From Rhodococcus pseudokoreensis (lineage in GTDB: Bacteria > Actinomycetota > Actinomycetes > Mycobacteriales > Mycobacteriaceae): a stretch of 64,000 nt of DNA. Position 1 is the first letter of the stretch. Each line of letters opens with the position of its first letter. Below the pieces are notes generated by a model. That model was not told where the DNA came from and did not search any database. It saw only the letters and a program-made list of their open reading frames with translations. Below are positions 20,821-29,886 of the stretch, piece by piece. The DNA lies in assembly GCF_017068395.1 (NCBI RefSeq), contig NZ_CP070619.1, forward strand, positions 1,550,001 to 1,614,000, written 5' to 3'. Made by a program: the position numbers and the translations under genes.

Positions 20821-22338
20821 ATGAAACGGGTGAACGGCAGATCGATCGTAGACGCAATCGCCATCGGGGTTGCGGTCGTCGACGACGCCGGCCGCTTCGT
20901 CTCGACCAATTCCGCCGGCGCGGTCATGCTCGACGCCACGGACACGGGTGAGCTGCTGGGGGTGCAGAGCCCGTTCGACATCAGCTCCGATCCAGCCGGG
21001 GCGGACACAGAGGCCGATGCTGCTGCCGAGCGGGTCGGCTACTGGGATGTCGGTCTCGAGGACTTCGTGATGCTCTCCTACCAAGTCGGCTCTGCGGTGA
21101 CCGGCGGAATGGTCGTCACCTTCCGGGACGTCACCGATCAACGGCGGCAACAAGGTCGCGTCGCCGCGTTGGCCCGCACGGCCGCGAACATGGCGTCCCA
21201 ACACTCGGTGGCCACCGTGCTCGATGCGATGGCGTGGGAAGTCCAGCAATCCGAGGGCGTCGCCGCGACCCAGTTCATCACCGTCGCGCCGGTCAGCAGG
21301 CGGCTGCAGGTGATGGGGGCTGCCGGGTTCTCCGAGGTGCACACGTTCTTCGACCTGCTCATGGCCTCGCACCGCCGGGGTGCGACCCTGGCCACCTACG
21401 AGGTGATGGACAGCGGACGGCAGATCGTCTACCCGAACCGGAAGGCCGCCATGCTGGCCGATCCCAATTGGCAGCCGCTCCACGAGTATGTCTCACAGAT
21501 CGAATGGGCTGACTTCGTCTGCACACCCTTGGTGACCCGCGGCAAGGCGGTCGGCGTCCTCAACGTCTACATGGAACCGAGCTATCACGCCGGCCGCACC
21601 ATGCTCGACTTCTTCACCGCGATGGCGGACCAGGCATCGCTGGCGATCGACTACGCCACTTTGCTGGAACGTGATCGCATCGCGGTGCGCAGGGAAGAAC
21701 GCAAACGCCTGGCCCGCGATCTTCACGATTCGGTTGTGCAACAAGTATTTTCGATCGGCATGCAGGCACGGGCCCTGGAGCGGATGGGCGCCAAGGCACC
21801 CGAGCCGCTCGCCACGGACATCGCGCGGATCGCCGCGGAGGTCGCCGAGCTGAGTCTGGCGGTGCAACACGATCTACGTGGGGTGGTCCTCGCACTGCAG
21901 CCGTCGATGTCCGCCGAGATGGGGCTCTCGGCAGCATTGCAACTCCTCGTCGAGAAGATCACCCGCCGCACGGACATCCAGATCGAATTGTCCGTCGGTC
22001 CGGAACTCGACGAGGACGACACCGACTTCATCGAGGACGTCTACCAGGTTGTCAGTGAATCCCTGCACAATGCTGTCAAGCACGCGGCACCGTCCACCGT
22101 CGCGGTGAGCGTCAATGTGTCCGAGAACCCTCGGCTGGTGCGGGTCGACATCATCGACGACGGTACCGGTCTGACGGCCGCAGCCTCGACCACGGACGGC
22201 TACGGACTGACATCCATGCGGGACCGGGTCGGCAGGTGGTCCGGGCAGCTTCACGTCACGACGAACGACTCCGGCCGCGGCACCCACGTCAGCGCGTCCC
22301 TCGTGCCGCCCCCGCCACATCCCGATCACAGGAAGTAG
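20821..22338 (+). CDS. GAF-domain sensor histidine kinase (NarL/DevS-like group)
   Basis: A 505-residue protein. An N-terminal PAS-like region (about 1-110, [18 protein letters not shown]) is followed by a GAF domain (about 120-290) and a dimerisation/phosphoacceptor segment [16 protein letters not shown] with His302. A HATPase domain follows, with [11 protein letters not shown] (N-box) and DDGTGL (G1). There is no transmembrane helix, so it senses a cytoplasmic signal. It is divergent from folD. I see no ribosome site before the ATG, so the transcript may be leaderless. The response regulator follows six bases after the stop. The signal is unknown. Confidence 0.88.
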   Translation: MKRVNGRSIVDAIAIGVAVVDDAGRFVSTNSAGAVMLDATDTGELLGVQSPFDISSDPAGADTEADAAAERVGYWDVGLEDFVMLSYQVGSAVTGGMVVTFRDVTDQRRQQGRVAALARTAANMASQHSVATVLDAMAWEVQQSEGVAATQFITVAPVSRRLQVMGAAGFSEVHTFFDLLMASHRRGATLATYEVMDSGRQIVYPNRKAAMLADPNWQPLHEYVSQIEWADFVCTPLVTRGKAVGVLNVYMEPSYHAGRTMLDFFTAMADQASLAIDYATLLERDRIAVRREERKRLARDLHDSVVQQVFSIGMQARALERMGAKAPEPLATDIARIAAEVAELSLAVQHDLRGVVLALQPSMSAEMGLSAALQLLVEKITRRTDIQIELSVGPELDEDDTDFIEDVYQVVSESLHNAVKHAAPSTVAVSVNVSENPRLVRVDIIDDGTGLTAAASTTDGYGLTSMRDRVGRWSGQLHVTTNDSGRGTHVSASLVPPPPHPDHRK

Positions 22339-22344
22339 GACGCC

Positions 22345-23007
22345 ATGGACGAGTCGGCCACAACGATTCGTGTACTCCTCATCGACGATCATGCGGTCGT
22401 CCGGCGCGGAATCACCAGCTTCCTCGCCTCCACCGACGACATCGTCGTCGCGGCCGAAGCCGGCGACGGCGTGGAGGCCTTGGACAAGCTCGCCGACATG
22501 GCGGCGCACCAGCAGCTGCCCGACGTTGCCCTGCTCGACCTCGTCATGCCCCGAATGGACGGTGTGGAGACCGCGAAGGAAATCGCGGCCCGCTACCCCA
22601 GCGTCCGGGTCGTCGTCCTGACCAGCTTCGGGGAGACCGAACGAGTGCACGCGGCGCTCGCCAACGGCGCCTCCGGATATCTCCTCAAGGATGCCGATCC
22701 GTCCGAGGTCGAGGCTGCGATCCGCGCCTCGACCCGCGACGAGGTGTTCCTCGACACCGCGATCGCCCGCCAGTTGACCCACCAGATGATCACGCCCGCC
22801 GCCGGACTGCGATCGTTGAGTGCCCGCGAACGCGACGTCCTCATCCTCGTCGCCCGCGGCATGTCGAACCGTGCCATCGCCACGGAGCTGTCGATCAGCG
22901 AACGCACCGCGCGCACCCACGTAGGCAACGTGCTGGCGAAGATGCACCTCAACTCACGCACCCAGGCCGCACTGGTCGCGGTCCGCGAAGGGCTTGTCCA
23001 GCCCTGA
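22345..23007 (+). CDS. LuxR/NarL-family response regulator
   Basis: A 220-residue protein with a receiver domain (LLIDDHAVVRRG, phosphoacceptor Asp65 in ALLDLVMPRMDG, VVLTSF, GYLLKDA) and a C-terminal LuxR-type helix-turn-helix (LSARERDVLILVARGMSNRAIA, ERTARTHVGNVLAKM). It is the cognate partner of the kinase directly upstream. Targets cannot be read from sequence. The nearby fol/fdh genes and the 23.5-kb operon are candidates by position. Confidence 0.92.
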   Translation: MDESATTIRVLLIDDHAVVRRGITSFLASTDDIVVAAEAGDGVEALDKLADMAAHQQLPDVALLDLVMPRMDGVETAKEIAARYPSVRVVVLTSFGETERVHAALANGASGYLLKDADPSEVEAAIRASTRDEVFLDTAIARQLTHQMITPAAGLRSLSARERDVLILVARGMSNRAIATELSISERTARTHVGNVLAKMHLNSRTQAALVAVREGLVQP

Positions 23008-23525
23008 TTCGTCACGGTTCACCCTTAAGCCACGCAATACGATGACTGGGGTCGTCCGATCACTGTGCCAACTGGTCAGCCCTGAGTCCGCAAAAGACCA
23101 CGGCCTCGTTGAGCAGTACCCGAAACACACGCCCATGGGACCACGGCAGCTACGGATCCGCCGCCGCGACACCGGATCAACTGTGGCACTGCCATCGTCA
23201 CCGAGGACCGAGTCACGACGTCGGTGTGGATGAGCGGAGAGCCTGCCCAAGCACAGCGTGGTCTGCGGGGGACGAGTTGATACTCCGGAAGTCGTGAGAA
23301 AAGCACTTGCCGTGAGGTTCTCGTGCCTTCGACCGTCTGGGATCACACTTCGCGACAGTCGGCCACTCACAGCCCTACCTGGCGATTGTCGTGTTGTAAG
23401 CCAGCTGTGCTCCCAGCACAAGAACGGGGCCACATTTGGCGACTTGGCATATGGTACAGGTCACATTCGGCCCCTAGTCTTAGTCGCGTCACCGGCTGTC
23501 GATAGCTGAAGCAGACTTTCCTGAC
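23008..23525 (+). promoter_or_regulatory. Gene-free upstream region of the DUF3556 operon
   Basis: About 518 bases without a convincing gene. It probably carries the promoter of the 23.5-27.9 kb operon. I see no obvious repeat or terminator. Confidence 0.35.
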
Positions 23526-25268
23526 GTGGACCTGGCCACGTTCAAGGATCGTCCGTACCTCAGCAGGTTGAAGGTTCTCACGCGCCATTGGGCCGAGTTC
23601 GGTGTCGGGACTCCGTGGAGCGTGCACATGCTGTACGTCGCCAAGATAGTTACGTATCTCTTCACCGGAGTGGTGATCGCCAGTTTCACGAGCGGTTTCG
23701 GTGGCTTCTGGGATATCGGAGCCTTCTGGGCTCAACCGATCTTCTATCAGAAGATGTTGCTGTGGACCATGCTGTTCGAGTTCCTCGGGCTCGGAGCGTC
23801 CTCTGGTCCGCTCGCATTCCGCTTCTCGCCGCCGATCGGTGGGGTCTTGCATTGGTTGCGGCCGAACACAATCCGGCTCCCACCATGGCCATCCGCGGTC
23901 CCCTTCACGAAGGGGAGCAGGCGTACCTGGTTCGACGTTGCGACATATCTGGGAGTGGTCGCTTCGCTGGTCACCCTCCTACTGTCCGATGGTGTCTGGA
24001 AGGACGGACAGCCCGCCGATAGTGTCGGGTTGCTCGACCCGTCGCTGTTGCTGCCGCTGATCGTGCTGCTCGCGATCGCCGGTTTGCGAGACAAGACACT
24101 CTTCCTGGCGGCGCGGTCCGAGCAGTACTGGGTGGCCGCCATCTTCTTCGCGTTCCTTCCCTTCGTCGAGATGATCGTCGGACTGAAGCTGATCATGATG
24201 GCGGTCTGGTGGGGTGCAGCATTCTCAAAGTTGGGCCGCCACTTTTCGTTCGTGGTCTCGGCGATGATGAGCAATGCACCATGGTTCCGCTCGCCCCGCC
24301 TGAAGCGGCGCCTGTATCGGAACTATCCGGATGATCTGCGTCCCTCCAAGCTGGCGTCGTTCATAGCGCACCAGGGAACCGTCATCGAGTTCGTTGTACC
24401 CGTTGTGTTGCTGTTGTCGTCGAACCGGCTCGTGACGATCTGCGCGTTGGTAGTCATCGTGTTCTTCCACCTTTTCATCACGTCAATGTTCCCGCTCGGA
24501 GTTCCTTTGGAATGGAACGTCTTCTACGTCTTCAGCGCTGTCTACCTGTTCGGGCTGTATCCCGCCGACGGTTACGGCATCGGGTCGATCTCGCCGATGC
24601 TGTTGCTCGCGCTTGTTCTCGGATTGTCACTCTTTCCGGTTCTGGGAAACTTCTTTCCCGACAGGATCTCGTTCCTGTGGTCCATGCGCTACTACGCAGG
24701 TAACTGGGCAACCACACAGTGGGCGTTTCGCAAGGGAAGCGAGTCCCGCCTGAACGACAAGATCGTGAAGGCTGCGCCGATCCAGGTCGATCAACTGACG
24801 TCACTGTATGGGCGGGACGTGGCTGAACTGCTCGTCGAGAAGGCGGTTGCGTGGCGATCTCTTCACAGCCACGGCAGAGCACTGACCACTCTGATCGGAA
24901 ATCACGTCGACTCTTATCAGAATTACGACATTCGGGAAGGTGAATTCGTCGCAGGCGCGGTGCTGGGTTGGTCCTTCGGAGACGGGCATCTACACGGGGC
25001 ACAGTTGATGGAGGCGATTCAGGAGCGGTGCCGCTTCGCATCGGGTGAAGCGATAGTCGTCTACATCGAATCGCAACCCGTCCACAACTTGCGACAGCGG
25101 TATCGCGTCTACGACCTGGCGGTCGGAGAGATCGAACGCGGATATATCGACGTCGCCGACATGATCGCCGCGCAACCGTGGCTCGAAGACGGACCCATCC
25201 GGGTCCATCCGCAATGGTCCCTCGCCGACCATCGCGGCTCATACGGAAAAGGTGTTGTGGAAGCATGA
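23526..25268 (+). CDS. DUF3556 family polytopic membrane protein
   Basis: A 580-residue protein with a GTG start. About nine or ten hydrophobic segments fill residues 30-400, for example YVAKIVTYLFTGVVIASF, LLLPLIVLLAIAGL and LASFIAHQGTVIEFVVPVVLLL. A soluble C-terminal domain of about 180 residues follows (REGEFVAGAVLGWSFGDGH). The sequence matches my memory of the actinobacterial DUF3556 family, whose function is not established. The next gene overlaps its stop by four bases, so membrane protein and FAD oxidoreductase are probably made together, hinting at a membrane-linked redox step. Base use looks less GC-rich than the flanking catabolic genes. Confidence 0.8.
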   Translation: MDLATFKDRPYLSRLKVLTRHWAEFGVGTPWSVHMLYVAKIVTYLFTGVVIASFTSGFGGFWDIGAFWAQPIFYQKMLLWTMLFEFLGLGASSGPLAFRFSPPIGGVLHWLRPNTIRLPPWPSAVPFTKGSRRTWFDVATYLGVVASLVTLLLSDGVWKDGQPADSVGLLDPSLLLPLIVLLAIAGLRDKTLFLAARSEQYWVAAIFFAFLPFVEMIVGLKLIMMAVWWGAAFSKLGRHFSFVVSAMMSNAPWFRSPRLKRRLYRNYPDDLRPSKLASFIAHQGTVIEFVVPVVLLLSSNRLVTICALVVIVFFHLFITSMFPLGVPLEWNVFYVFSAVYLFGLYPADGYGIGSISPMLLLALVLGLSLFPVLGNFFPDRISFLWSMRYYAGNWATTQWAFRKGSESRLNDKIVKAAPIQVDQLTSLYGRDVAELLVEKAVAWRSLHSHGRALTTLIGNHVDSYQNYDIREGEFVAGAVLGWSFGDGHLHGAQLMEAIQERCRFASGEAIVVYIESQPVHNLRQRYRVYDLAVGEIERGYIDVADMIAAQPWLEDGPIRVHPQWSLADHRGSYGKGVVEA

Positions 25269-26692
25269 CCACCGCACTAGTGGTCGGCGCAGGGCCCAAT
25301 GGCCTGGCTGCAGCCGTCACGCTCGCCCAACACGGCATCGAAGTGACCGTAATCGAGGCTGCCGAGACCATCGGGGGCGGTACGCGAAGCAGCGAACACA
25401 CTCTCCCCGGGGTATTGCACGACGACTGCTCGGCAATCCATCCAATGGGCGCTGGCTCCCCGTATCTTCGAACCCTCGATCTCGCTTCGCACGGACTCGA
25501 GTGGAGGTGGCCGGAGGTCGACGCCGCGCACCCGCTCGACACCGGCAGTGCGGGAGTGCTGCTCCGCTCCCTTGATGACACTGCACAGCAGCTCGGCGTC
25601 GATGGTCGGCGGTGGTGCCAACTGTTCGGGCCGCTCGCCAGTCGATTCGACGACCTCGCGCAGGATCTGTTGCGGCCGATTACCCACGTGCCCCGCCATC
25701 CCGGCGCGCTCGCACAGCTCGGGCTGCGCGCGGTGCCGCCGGCAGGGACGTTGGCGCGCGTATTCCAATCCGAGGAGGCGCGGGCGCTCTTCGCCGGAAT
25801 CGCCGCGCACGTTATTCACCCGCTCACCCGCCCGGCGACGTCGTCGGTCGGCGCGATGATGATCGCTGCCGCGCACACCTACGGGTGGCCGGTAGCGGCC
25901 GGCGGGTCGCAGTCGATCACGAACGCTCTCGCCTCACTCCTTGGATCGCTCGGCGGAAAGATCGAGACCGGTCAACCAGTGCGCTCGCTGGGTGACCTAC
26001 CGCCATCGGACATCGTGATGCTCGATCTTGCGCCGCGAGGTGTTGTGGATATCGCAGGCGACCTTCTACCGGCGCGAGTTCGACGCGCGTATAGCCGATA
26101 TCGGCACGGTCCCGGTGCCTTCAAGGTCGACCTGGCAGTCGAGGGTGGCGTCCCATGGATCAATGAATACTGCCGTCGAGCGGGCACGGTACACCTCGGC
26201 GGAGACCTTGCCGAGATCATTGCCTCTGAACGTGACATTGCGCGGGGAATCATGCCGTCGCGGCCGTTCGTCTTGATCGGTCAGCAGTACCTTGCCGATC
26301 CAGACCGTTCGAACGGTGACGTTCATCCGATCTGGGCGTATGCTCATGTACCCCATGGGTACAGTGGCGATGCAACAGATGCCATCATCGGCCAGATCGA
26401 ACGGTTCGCGCCCGGAACGCGCGAGCGGATCGTGGGTACCTTCAGTAGATCGACAGCTGCGATGAGCGTCTACAACCCGAACTATGTCGGCGGCGACATC
26501 ATCACCGGCGAGAACAATCCCGTTCAATTGGTGTTGCGCCCACGCATTGCCATCGATCCGTATCGCACTGGAATCGACGGCGTTTATATCTGTTCGGCCG
26601 CAACACCTCCAGGTGCTGGAGTGCACGGGATGTGCGGACATAATGCGGCCCTCGCAGCGCTACGGAACTGTGGAAAGTCGAGCGGGAGGTGA
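25265..26692 (+). CDS. FAD-dependent oxidoreductase, phytoene-desaturase-like
   Basis: A 475-residue protein. An N-terminal Rossmann motif (ALVVGAGPNGLAAAVTLA) and the following Glu-containing strand (VTVIEAAETIGGGTRS) bind FAD. A C-terminal closing segment (GVYICSAATPPGAGVHGMCGHNAA) is typical of the CrtI/amine-oxidase-like NAD(P)/FAD oxidoreductases. ATG start overlaps the upstream stop (ATGA). No carotenoid genes are nearby, so carotenoid desaturation is unlikely; desaturation or oxidation of a hydrophobic substrate with its DUF3556 partner fits better. Confidence 0.85.
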   Translation: MTTALVVGAGPNGLAAAVTLAQHGIEVTVIEAAETIGGGTRSSEHTLPGVLHDDCSAIHPMGAGSPYLRTLDLASHGLEWRWPEVDAAHPLDTGSAGVLLRSLDDTAQQLGVDGRRWCQLFGPLASRFDDLAQDLLRPITHVPRHPGALAQLGLRAVPPAGTLARVFQSEEARALFAGIAAHVIHPLTRPATSSVGAMMIAAAHTYGWPVAAGGSQSITNALASLLGSLGGKIETGQPVRSLGDLPPSDIVMLDLAPRGVVDIAGDLLPARVRRAYSRYRHGPGAFKVDLAVEGGVPWINEYCRRAGTVHLGGDLAEIIASERDIARGIMPSRPFVLIGQQYLADPDRSNGDVHPIWAYAHVPHGYSGDATDAIIGQIERFAPGTRERIVGTFSRSTAAMSVYNPNYVGGDIITGENNPVQLVLRPRIAIDPYRTGIDGVYICSAATPPGAGVHGMCGHNAALAALRNCGKSSGR

Positions 26693-26699
26693 CAGTGCC

Positions 26700-27968
26700 T
26701 TGTTTGAGGCAGCAGATCGGTCCGCCGAGCGGAACAACAGGGTGATCCGAGAAATCGCCGATCGTGTCATTCCCCATCAAGCAGAATTCGCCGAGGGATT
26801 GCTCGCTTCCATCATCACAGACATGCCCTCGGTCGTTCCGGATCGCGAATATCGCGACATGCTTCGAGTGAGCGTCATCGAGAACACGATGATCCTCCTC
26901 GATGCACTTCGTGCCAATGTCGACCCGGCGAGCATTTCTCCACCGCCCGGTGCGGTGACATATGCGCGCGGACTTGCTCGACGCGGCGTTTCCCTGGCAG
27001 ACCTGTTGCGGATCTATCGGGTGGGTCAAGCCCAGTTCACCGGGATCTGCCTTGACGTGGCCGACGGCCTGGACGAGGCCAACGACTTACGGGCGGTGAA
27101 AACAGTGATCGACACGGTCGCGACCTACCTCGACCACGTGTGTGAATGCATCACTGTCGATTTCGAGGAGGAGCGCGAACGGTGGATTCATAGCCGCAGC
27201 GGATTGAAGCAACATTGGATATCTCGGCTATTGGCCGGAACAGTGGTCGATACGACGGAGGCGCAGCGGGCCATCGGCTATCCGCTCTCGGGAACTCATC
27301 TGGCCGTCGATGCGTGGATTACTGCAGATCGCGCGCAGGTGATGGCGCCGGGTGAGGTACTCGACCGCTTCCATGACCTGTTGACCACGGCGGCCGCGCG
27401 GGCGCAAACGGTGTCAGTTCACACCGATGAGGCAGCCATGACGATCTGGGTGTCACTGCGCGAGCCGGAGCGAAATCTCGTCGCCAGGCTGAGAGCCCTG
27501 CTCGACGCTGATCCGCTCCCGGTTCAGGTGACCACGGGGCTGCCGTGTGACGGTGTCGATGGCTTCCGGACTTCGTACGACCAGGCAGCACGCGTGAGAG
27601 CGCTCGCTGAATCGGCCAGGCCTAGGCCACCTCAGATCCTCACGTTCGCCGACGTTGCCCCCGTCGCGATGATGAGGGGCGACGTCGCCGAGTTACGCCA
27701 CTTCGTGGGAGAAACTCTCGGCCCGTTGTCAACCGATACTGAACGTGCACATGAACTCCGTGAAACACTGCGCGTCTACCTGGCATGCAATCGGAGCCCC
27801 GCGGCGGCGTCCGAGCGCATGATGCTGCATCGAAATACGGTCACGTACCGGGTTCAGCAAGCATCCGAGGAACTCGGAGGAACGCCCGAGGGAGTCGATC
27901 AGTTCACCGTATCGACCGCTCTGGAGGTCTGCCGGTGGTACGGCAGTTCCGTGCTGCGTTCACCGTGA
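26700..27968 (+). CDS. PucR/CdaR-type helix-turn-helix regulator
   Basis: About 422 residues with a TTG start behind GGGAGG (10-base spacing). No ATG or GTG is closer to that ribosome site in this frame, but a downstream GTG is possible. An N-terminal helical sensor region (about 1-160) and a middle GGDEF-like/CdaR domain are followed by a C-terminal PucR helix-turn-helix. The C-terminal segment reads LRVYLACNRSPAAASERMMLHRNTVTYRV in part. PucR-type proteins usually activate nearby catabolic genes in response to a pathway compound. Seven bases separate it from the FAD oxidoreductase, so it is probably in that operon. Confidence 0.82.
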   Translation: MFEAADRSAERNNRVIREIADRVIPHQAEFAEGLLASIITDMPSVVPDREYRDMLRVSVIENTMILLDALRANVDPASISPPPGAVTYARGLARRGVSLADLLRIYRVGQAQFTGICLDVADGLDEANDLRAVKTVIDTVATYLDHVCECITVDFEEERERWIHSRSGLKQHWISRLLAGTVVDTTEAQRAIGYPLSGTHLAVDAWITADRAQVMAPGEVLDRFHDLLTTAAARAQTVSVHTDEAAMTIWVSLREPERNLVARLRALLDADPLPVQVTTGLPCDGVDGFRTSYDQAARVRALAESARPRPPQILTFADVAPVAMMRGDVAELRHFVGETLGPLSTDTERAHELRETLRVYLACNRSPAAASERMMLHRNTVTYRVQQASEELGGTPEGVDQFTVSTALEVCRWYGSSVLRSP

Positions 27969-28277
27969 CATCACGGCGATTGGCCTCCGAAACGTGGCGT
28001 GGGCCGATCGTCTGGTTGCACACCGGTGGACTGTGCAACCGTCAGGACCTGTGAACCCACCGAACGACAGACAGTGCCCGCTCTACCAGCGTTGCGGCAG
28101 TCCGCAGTTCATCGGCCTTTCGGCGAACCTCCGATCGTCGAGAGCGTGAGCTGGGGAGTATCCCACCTACATTTGAATCAGCGTCCAAGGGCGCAACCTC
28201 TGACGCATCGCGACCTCCTCGTCCGGCCTCGGCCCACCGCCAAGCCTGGACCTCAACTCTCCGAAAGTGATCTACCG
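27969..28277 (+). other. Gene-free region before the acetoacetyl-CoA synthetase
   Basis: About 309 bases with no recognisable gene, likely holding the promoter of the synthetase-amidohydrolase unit. No clear motif seen. Confidence 0.35.
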
Positions 28278-28721
28278 ATGATGAATACTCCCGCAGCAGG
28301 AGACGAGCTTCGTCCGGCACCCACCAAGACCGAGTGGCACGACAGCCGGATCGGCCGGTACCTATTGAAGATCGAGGAACGCACTGAGCAGCACTTCGAC
28401 ACCTACGACGACGCTTGGCGATGGTCGATCACGGATCTCAAGAGCTTTTGGGAATCGATCTGCGACGAATTCGGCGTCATCGCGCACACACCGCACTCTG
28501 CGGTACTGACAGACCCGACAATGCCCGGGGCACAGTGGTTCCCAGGCATGACACTCAACTACGCAGAACACGTCCTGCGAGAGCTGTCGGCGCGACCAGA
28601 CACGGCGATGGTCCTCTCACGTAGCCAGACCGCGGGCAACGTCGAGTGGACCGGTGCACGCCTGATCGCGGAGATCGGACGCATCCAGTCAGGTCTGGCC
28701 CGATTAAAGATGGTTCGGTAA
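28278..28721 (+). pseudogene. Acetoacetyl-CoA synthetase, 5' fragment (IS-interrupted)
   Basis: The first 143 codons of an AacS-type acyl-CoA synthetase, with YDDAWRWSITDLKSFWESI, MPGAQWFPGMTLNYAEHVL and GRIQSGLARL. The gene is broken after codon TTA (28704-28706) by an IS630-family element; the fragment then reads a few codons into the inverted repeat and stops at 28721. The 3' part resumes at 29887. Removing the element with one TA copy gives GLARL|GVGRGDRIVGYLP in frame, about 669 residues in all, a normal AacS length. The intact enzyme would activate acetoacetate or a related oxoacid with ATP and CoA. The strain is probably deficient in it. Confidence 0.9.
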
Positions 28722-28728
28722 TAGGGTG
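28707..28728 (+). repeat. IS630 left terminal inverted repeat
   Basis: Begins AAGATGGTTCGG and ends TAATAGGGTG. It matches the complement of the right end (29863-29884) at 21 of 22 positions. Confidence 0.93.
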
Positions 28729-28772
28729 TGTCATTGCACGGGATTCCCACTGTGCTGCTGGATCATTGATGA

Positions 28773-29854
28773 ATGGCAGGTAAGGAAACCGGTTCCGGCG
28801 AGGAGCCCGACGCCCGGAAAGTCAAGCAGCGCGGTACTCGCCGTGATCTCGGTGCGTTGCGTGACAGGCGGATGCGGGCGGCGGAGATGTTCGCCGCAGG
28901 TCGGCGGCAGATCGATGTCGCGGTCGAGTTGGAAGTCTCCCAGCAGACCGCCTCACGCTGGCATCGACAGTGGACCGAAGGAGGCAGTGAGTCGTTGGAA
29001 GGTGCCGGTCGCGCGGGGCGCCGGCCCCGGCTCGATGACGCCCAGATCGAGGCGATCCGAGAGGAACTGCTCAAAGGACCGCAAGCGCATGGCTTCGCGA
29101 CCGGGGTGTGGACCCTGGGCCGGGTCGCGATCGTCATCGAGCGGCTCACCGGCGTGACCTACGGACCCACCCAGACGTGGACGATCCTGCGGACCCGGCT
29201 CGGGTGGAGCCGACAGCGGCCCGCACGTCGGGCAGTCGAACGCGACGAGGACGCCATCGTCGCCTGGCGCGAGAACGAGTGGCCGCGGATAAAAAAATAG
29301 CGCGGCGCCGAGGTGCATGGATCTGCTTCCAGGACGAAAGTGGTGTGTCGCTACTCCCGGTGGTCCGTGCAACCTGGGCGCCCAAAGGTATGACACCGGT
29401 TCTGCATCACCGATTCTCCTGGAAACGGATGTCCATGGCCGGGGTCCTGGCCTATCGCCCTGACCGCAGCCGCAGCGCGTTCGTGTTCTCCATGACCGAC
29501 GGCGCCTACAACACCGACAAGCTCATCGAATTCCTCACCGAGCTACGCACCCACTTCGCCGGCGAGAAGGTCATCCTGATCTGGGACGGGCTCATGGCCC
29601 ACCGATCCAAGGCGATGACCGCGTGGCTGGCCACCCAACGCGACTGGCTCCACGTCGAACGCCTCCCTGCGTATGCGCCTGAGCTCAACCCCATCGAACA
29701 AGTCTGGGGCAACATGAAATCCACCGAACTCGCCAACCTTTGCCCCGACATCCTCGACGAGGTCCGCATCGCGACCGAGGCCGGCCTGACCCGGATCGGC
29801 TCGAACTACGACCTGTGCCACGGCTTCCTCGACCACACCGGCCTTTCCTTATGA
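28773..29854 (+). CDS. IS630 transposase, two frames joined by predicted -1 frameshift
   Basis: The upstream frame (28773-29300, 175 residues) carries the helix-turn-helix DNA-binding part (AAEMFAAGRRQIDVAVELEVSQQTASRWHRQW). It ends just after seven adenines (29291-29297) followed by TAG. The downstream part lies in the -1 frame to 29854 and carries the DDE catalytic core: CFQDESGVS, LIWDGLMAHRS and the Glu of LNPIEQVWGNMK. A -1 slip on the A7 tract would give one protein of about 360 residues, the usual size for IS630 transposases. Programmed frameshifting on A-rich slippery sites is established for this family. An inactivating indel is the alternative. Confidence 0.9.
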
Positions 29855-29862
29855 TCAGTGCT

Positions 29863-29884
29863 CACCCTATTACCGAAACATCTT
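29863..29884 (-). repeat. IS630 right terminal inverted repeat
   Basis: Starts CACCCTATTA and ends AACATCTT, followed by the duplicated TA at 29885-29886. Confidence 0.93.
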
Positions 29885-29886
29885 TA

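Larger units (their letters stand above)
28707..29884 (+). mobile_element. IS630-family insertion sequence (about 1,178 bp)
   Basis: The element is bounded by 22-bp inverted repeats with one mismatch and flanked by a TA dinucleotide on each side (28705-28706 and 29885-29886), the target duplication expected for IS630/mariner-type transposition. It carries one transposase split over two frames around an A7 tract. It is inserted in an acetoacetyl-CoA synthetase gene. The intact ends, clean target duplication and otherwise undecayed host gene suggest a recent insertion. Confidence 0.95.

Noticed and set aside
25265..26692. Carotenoid desaturase (crtI)
   Set aside because: The FAD motif is shared by many oxidoreductases; there are no phytoene synthase or other carotenoid genes nearby and its partner is a DUF3556 protein.
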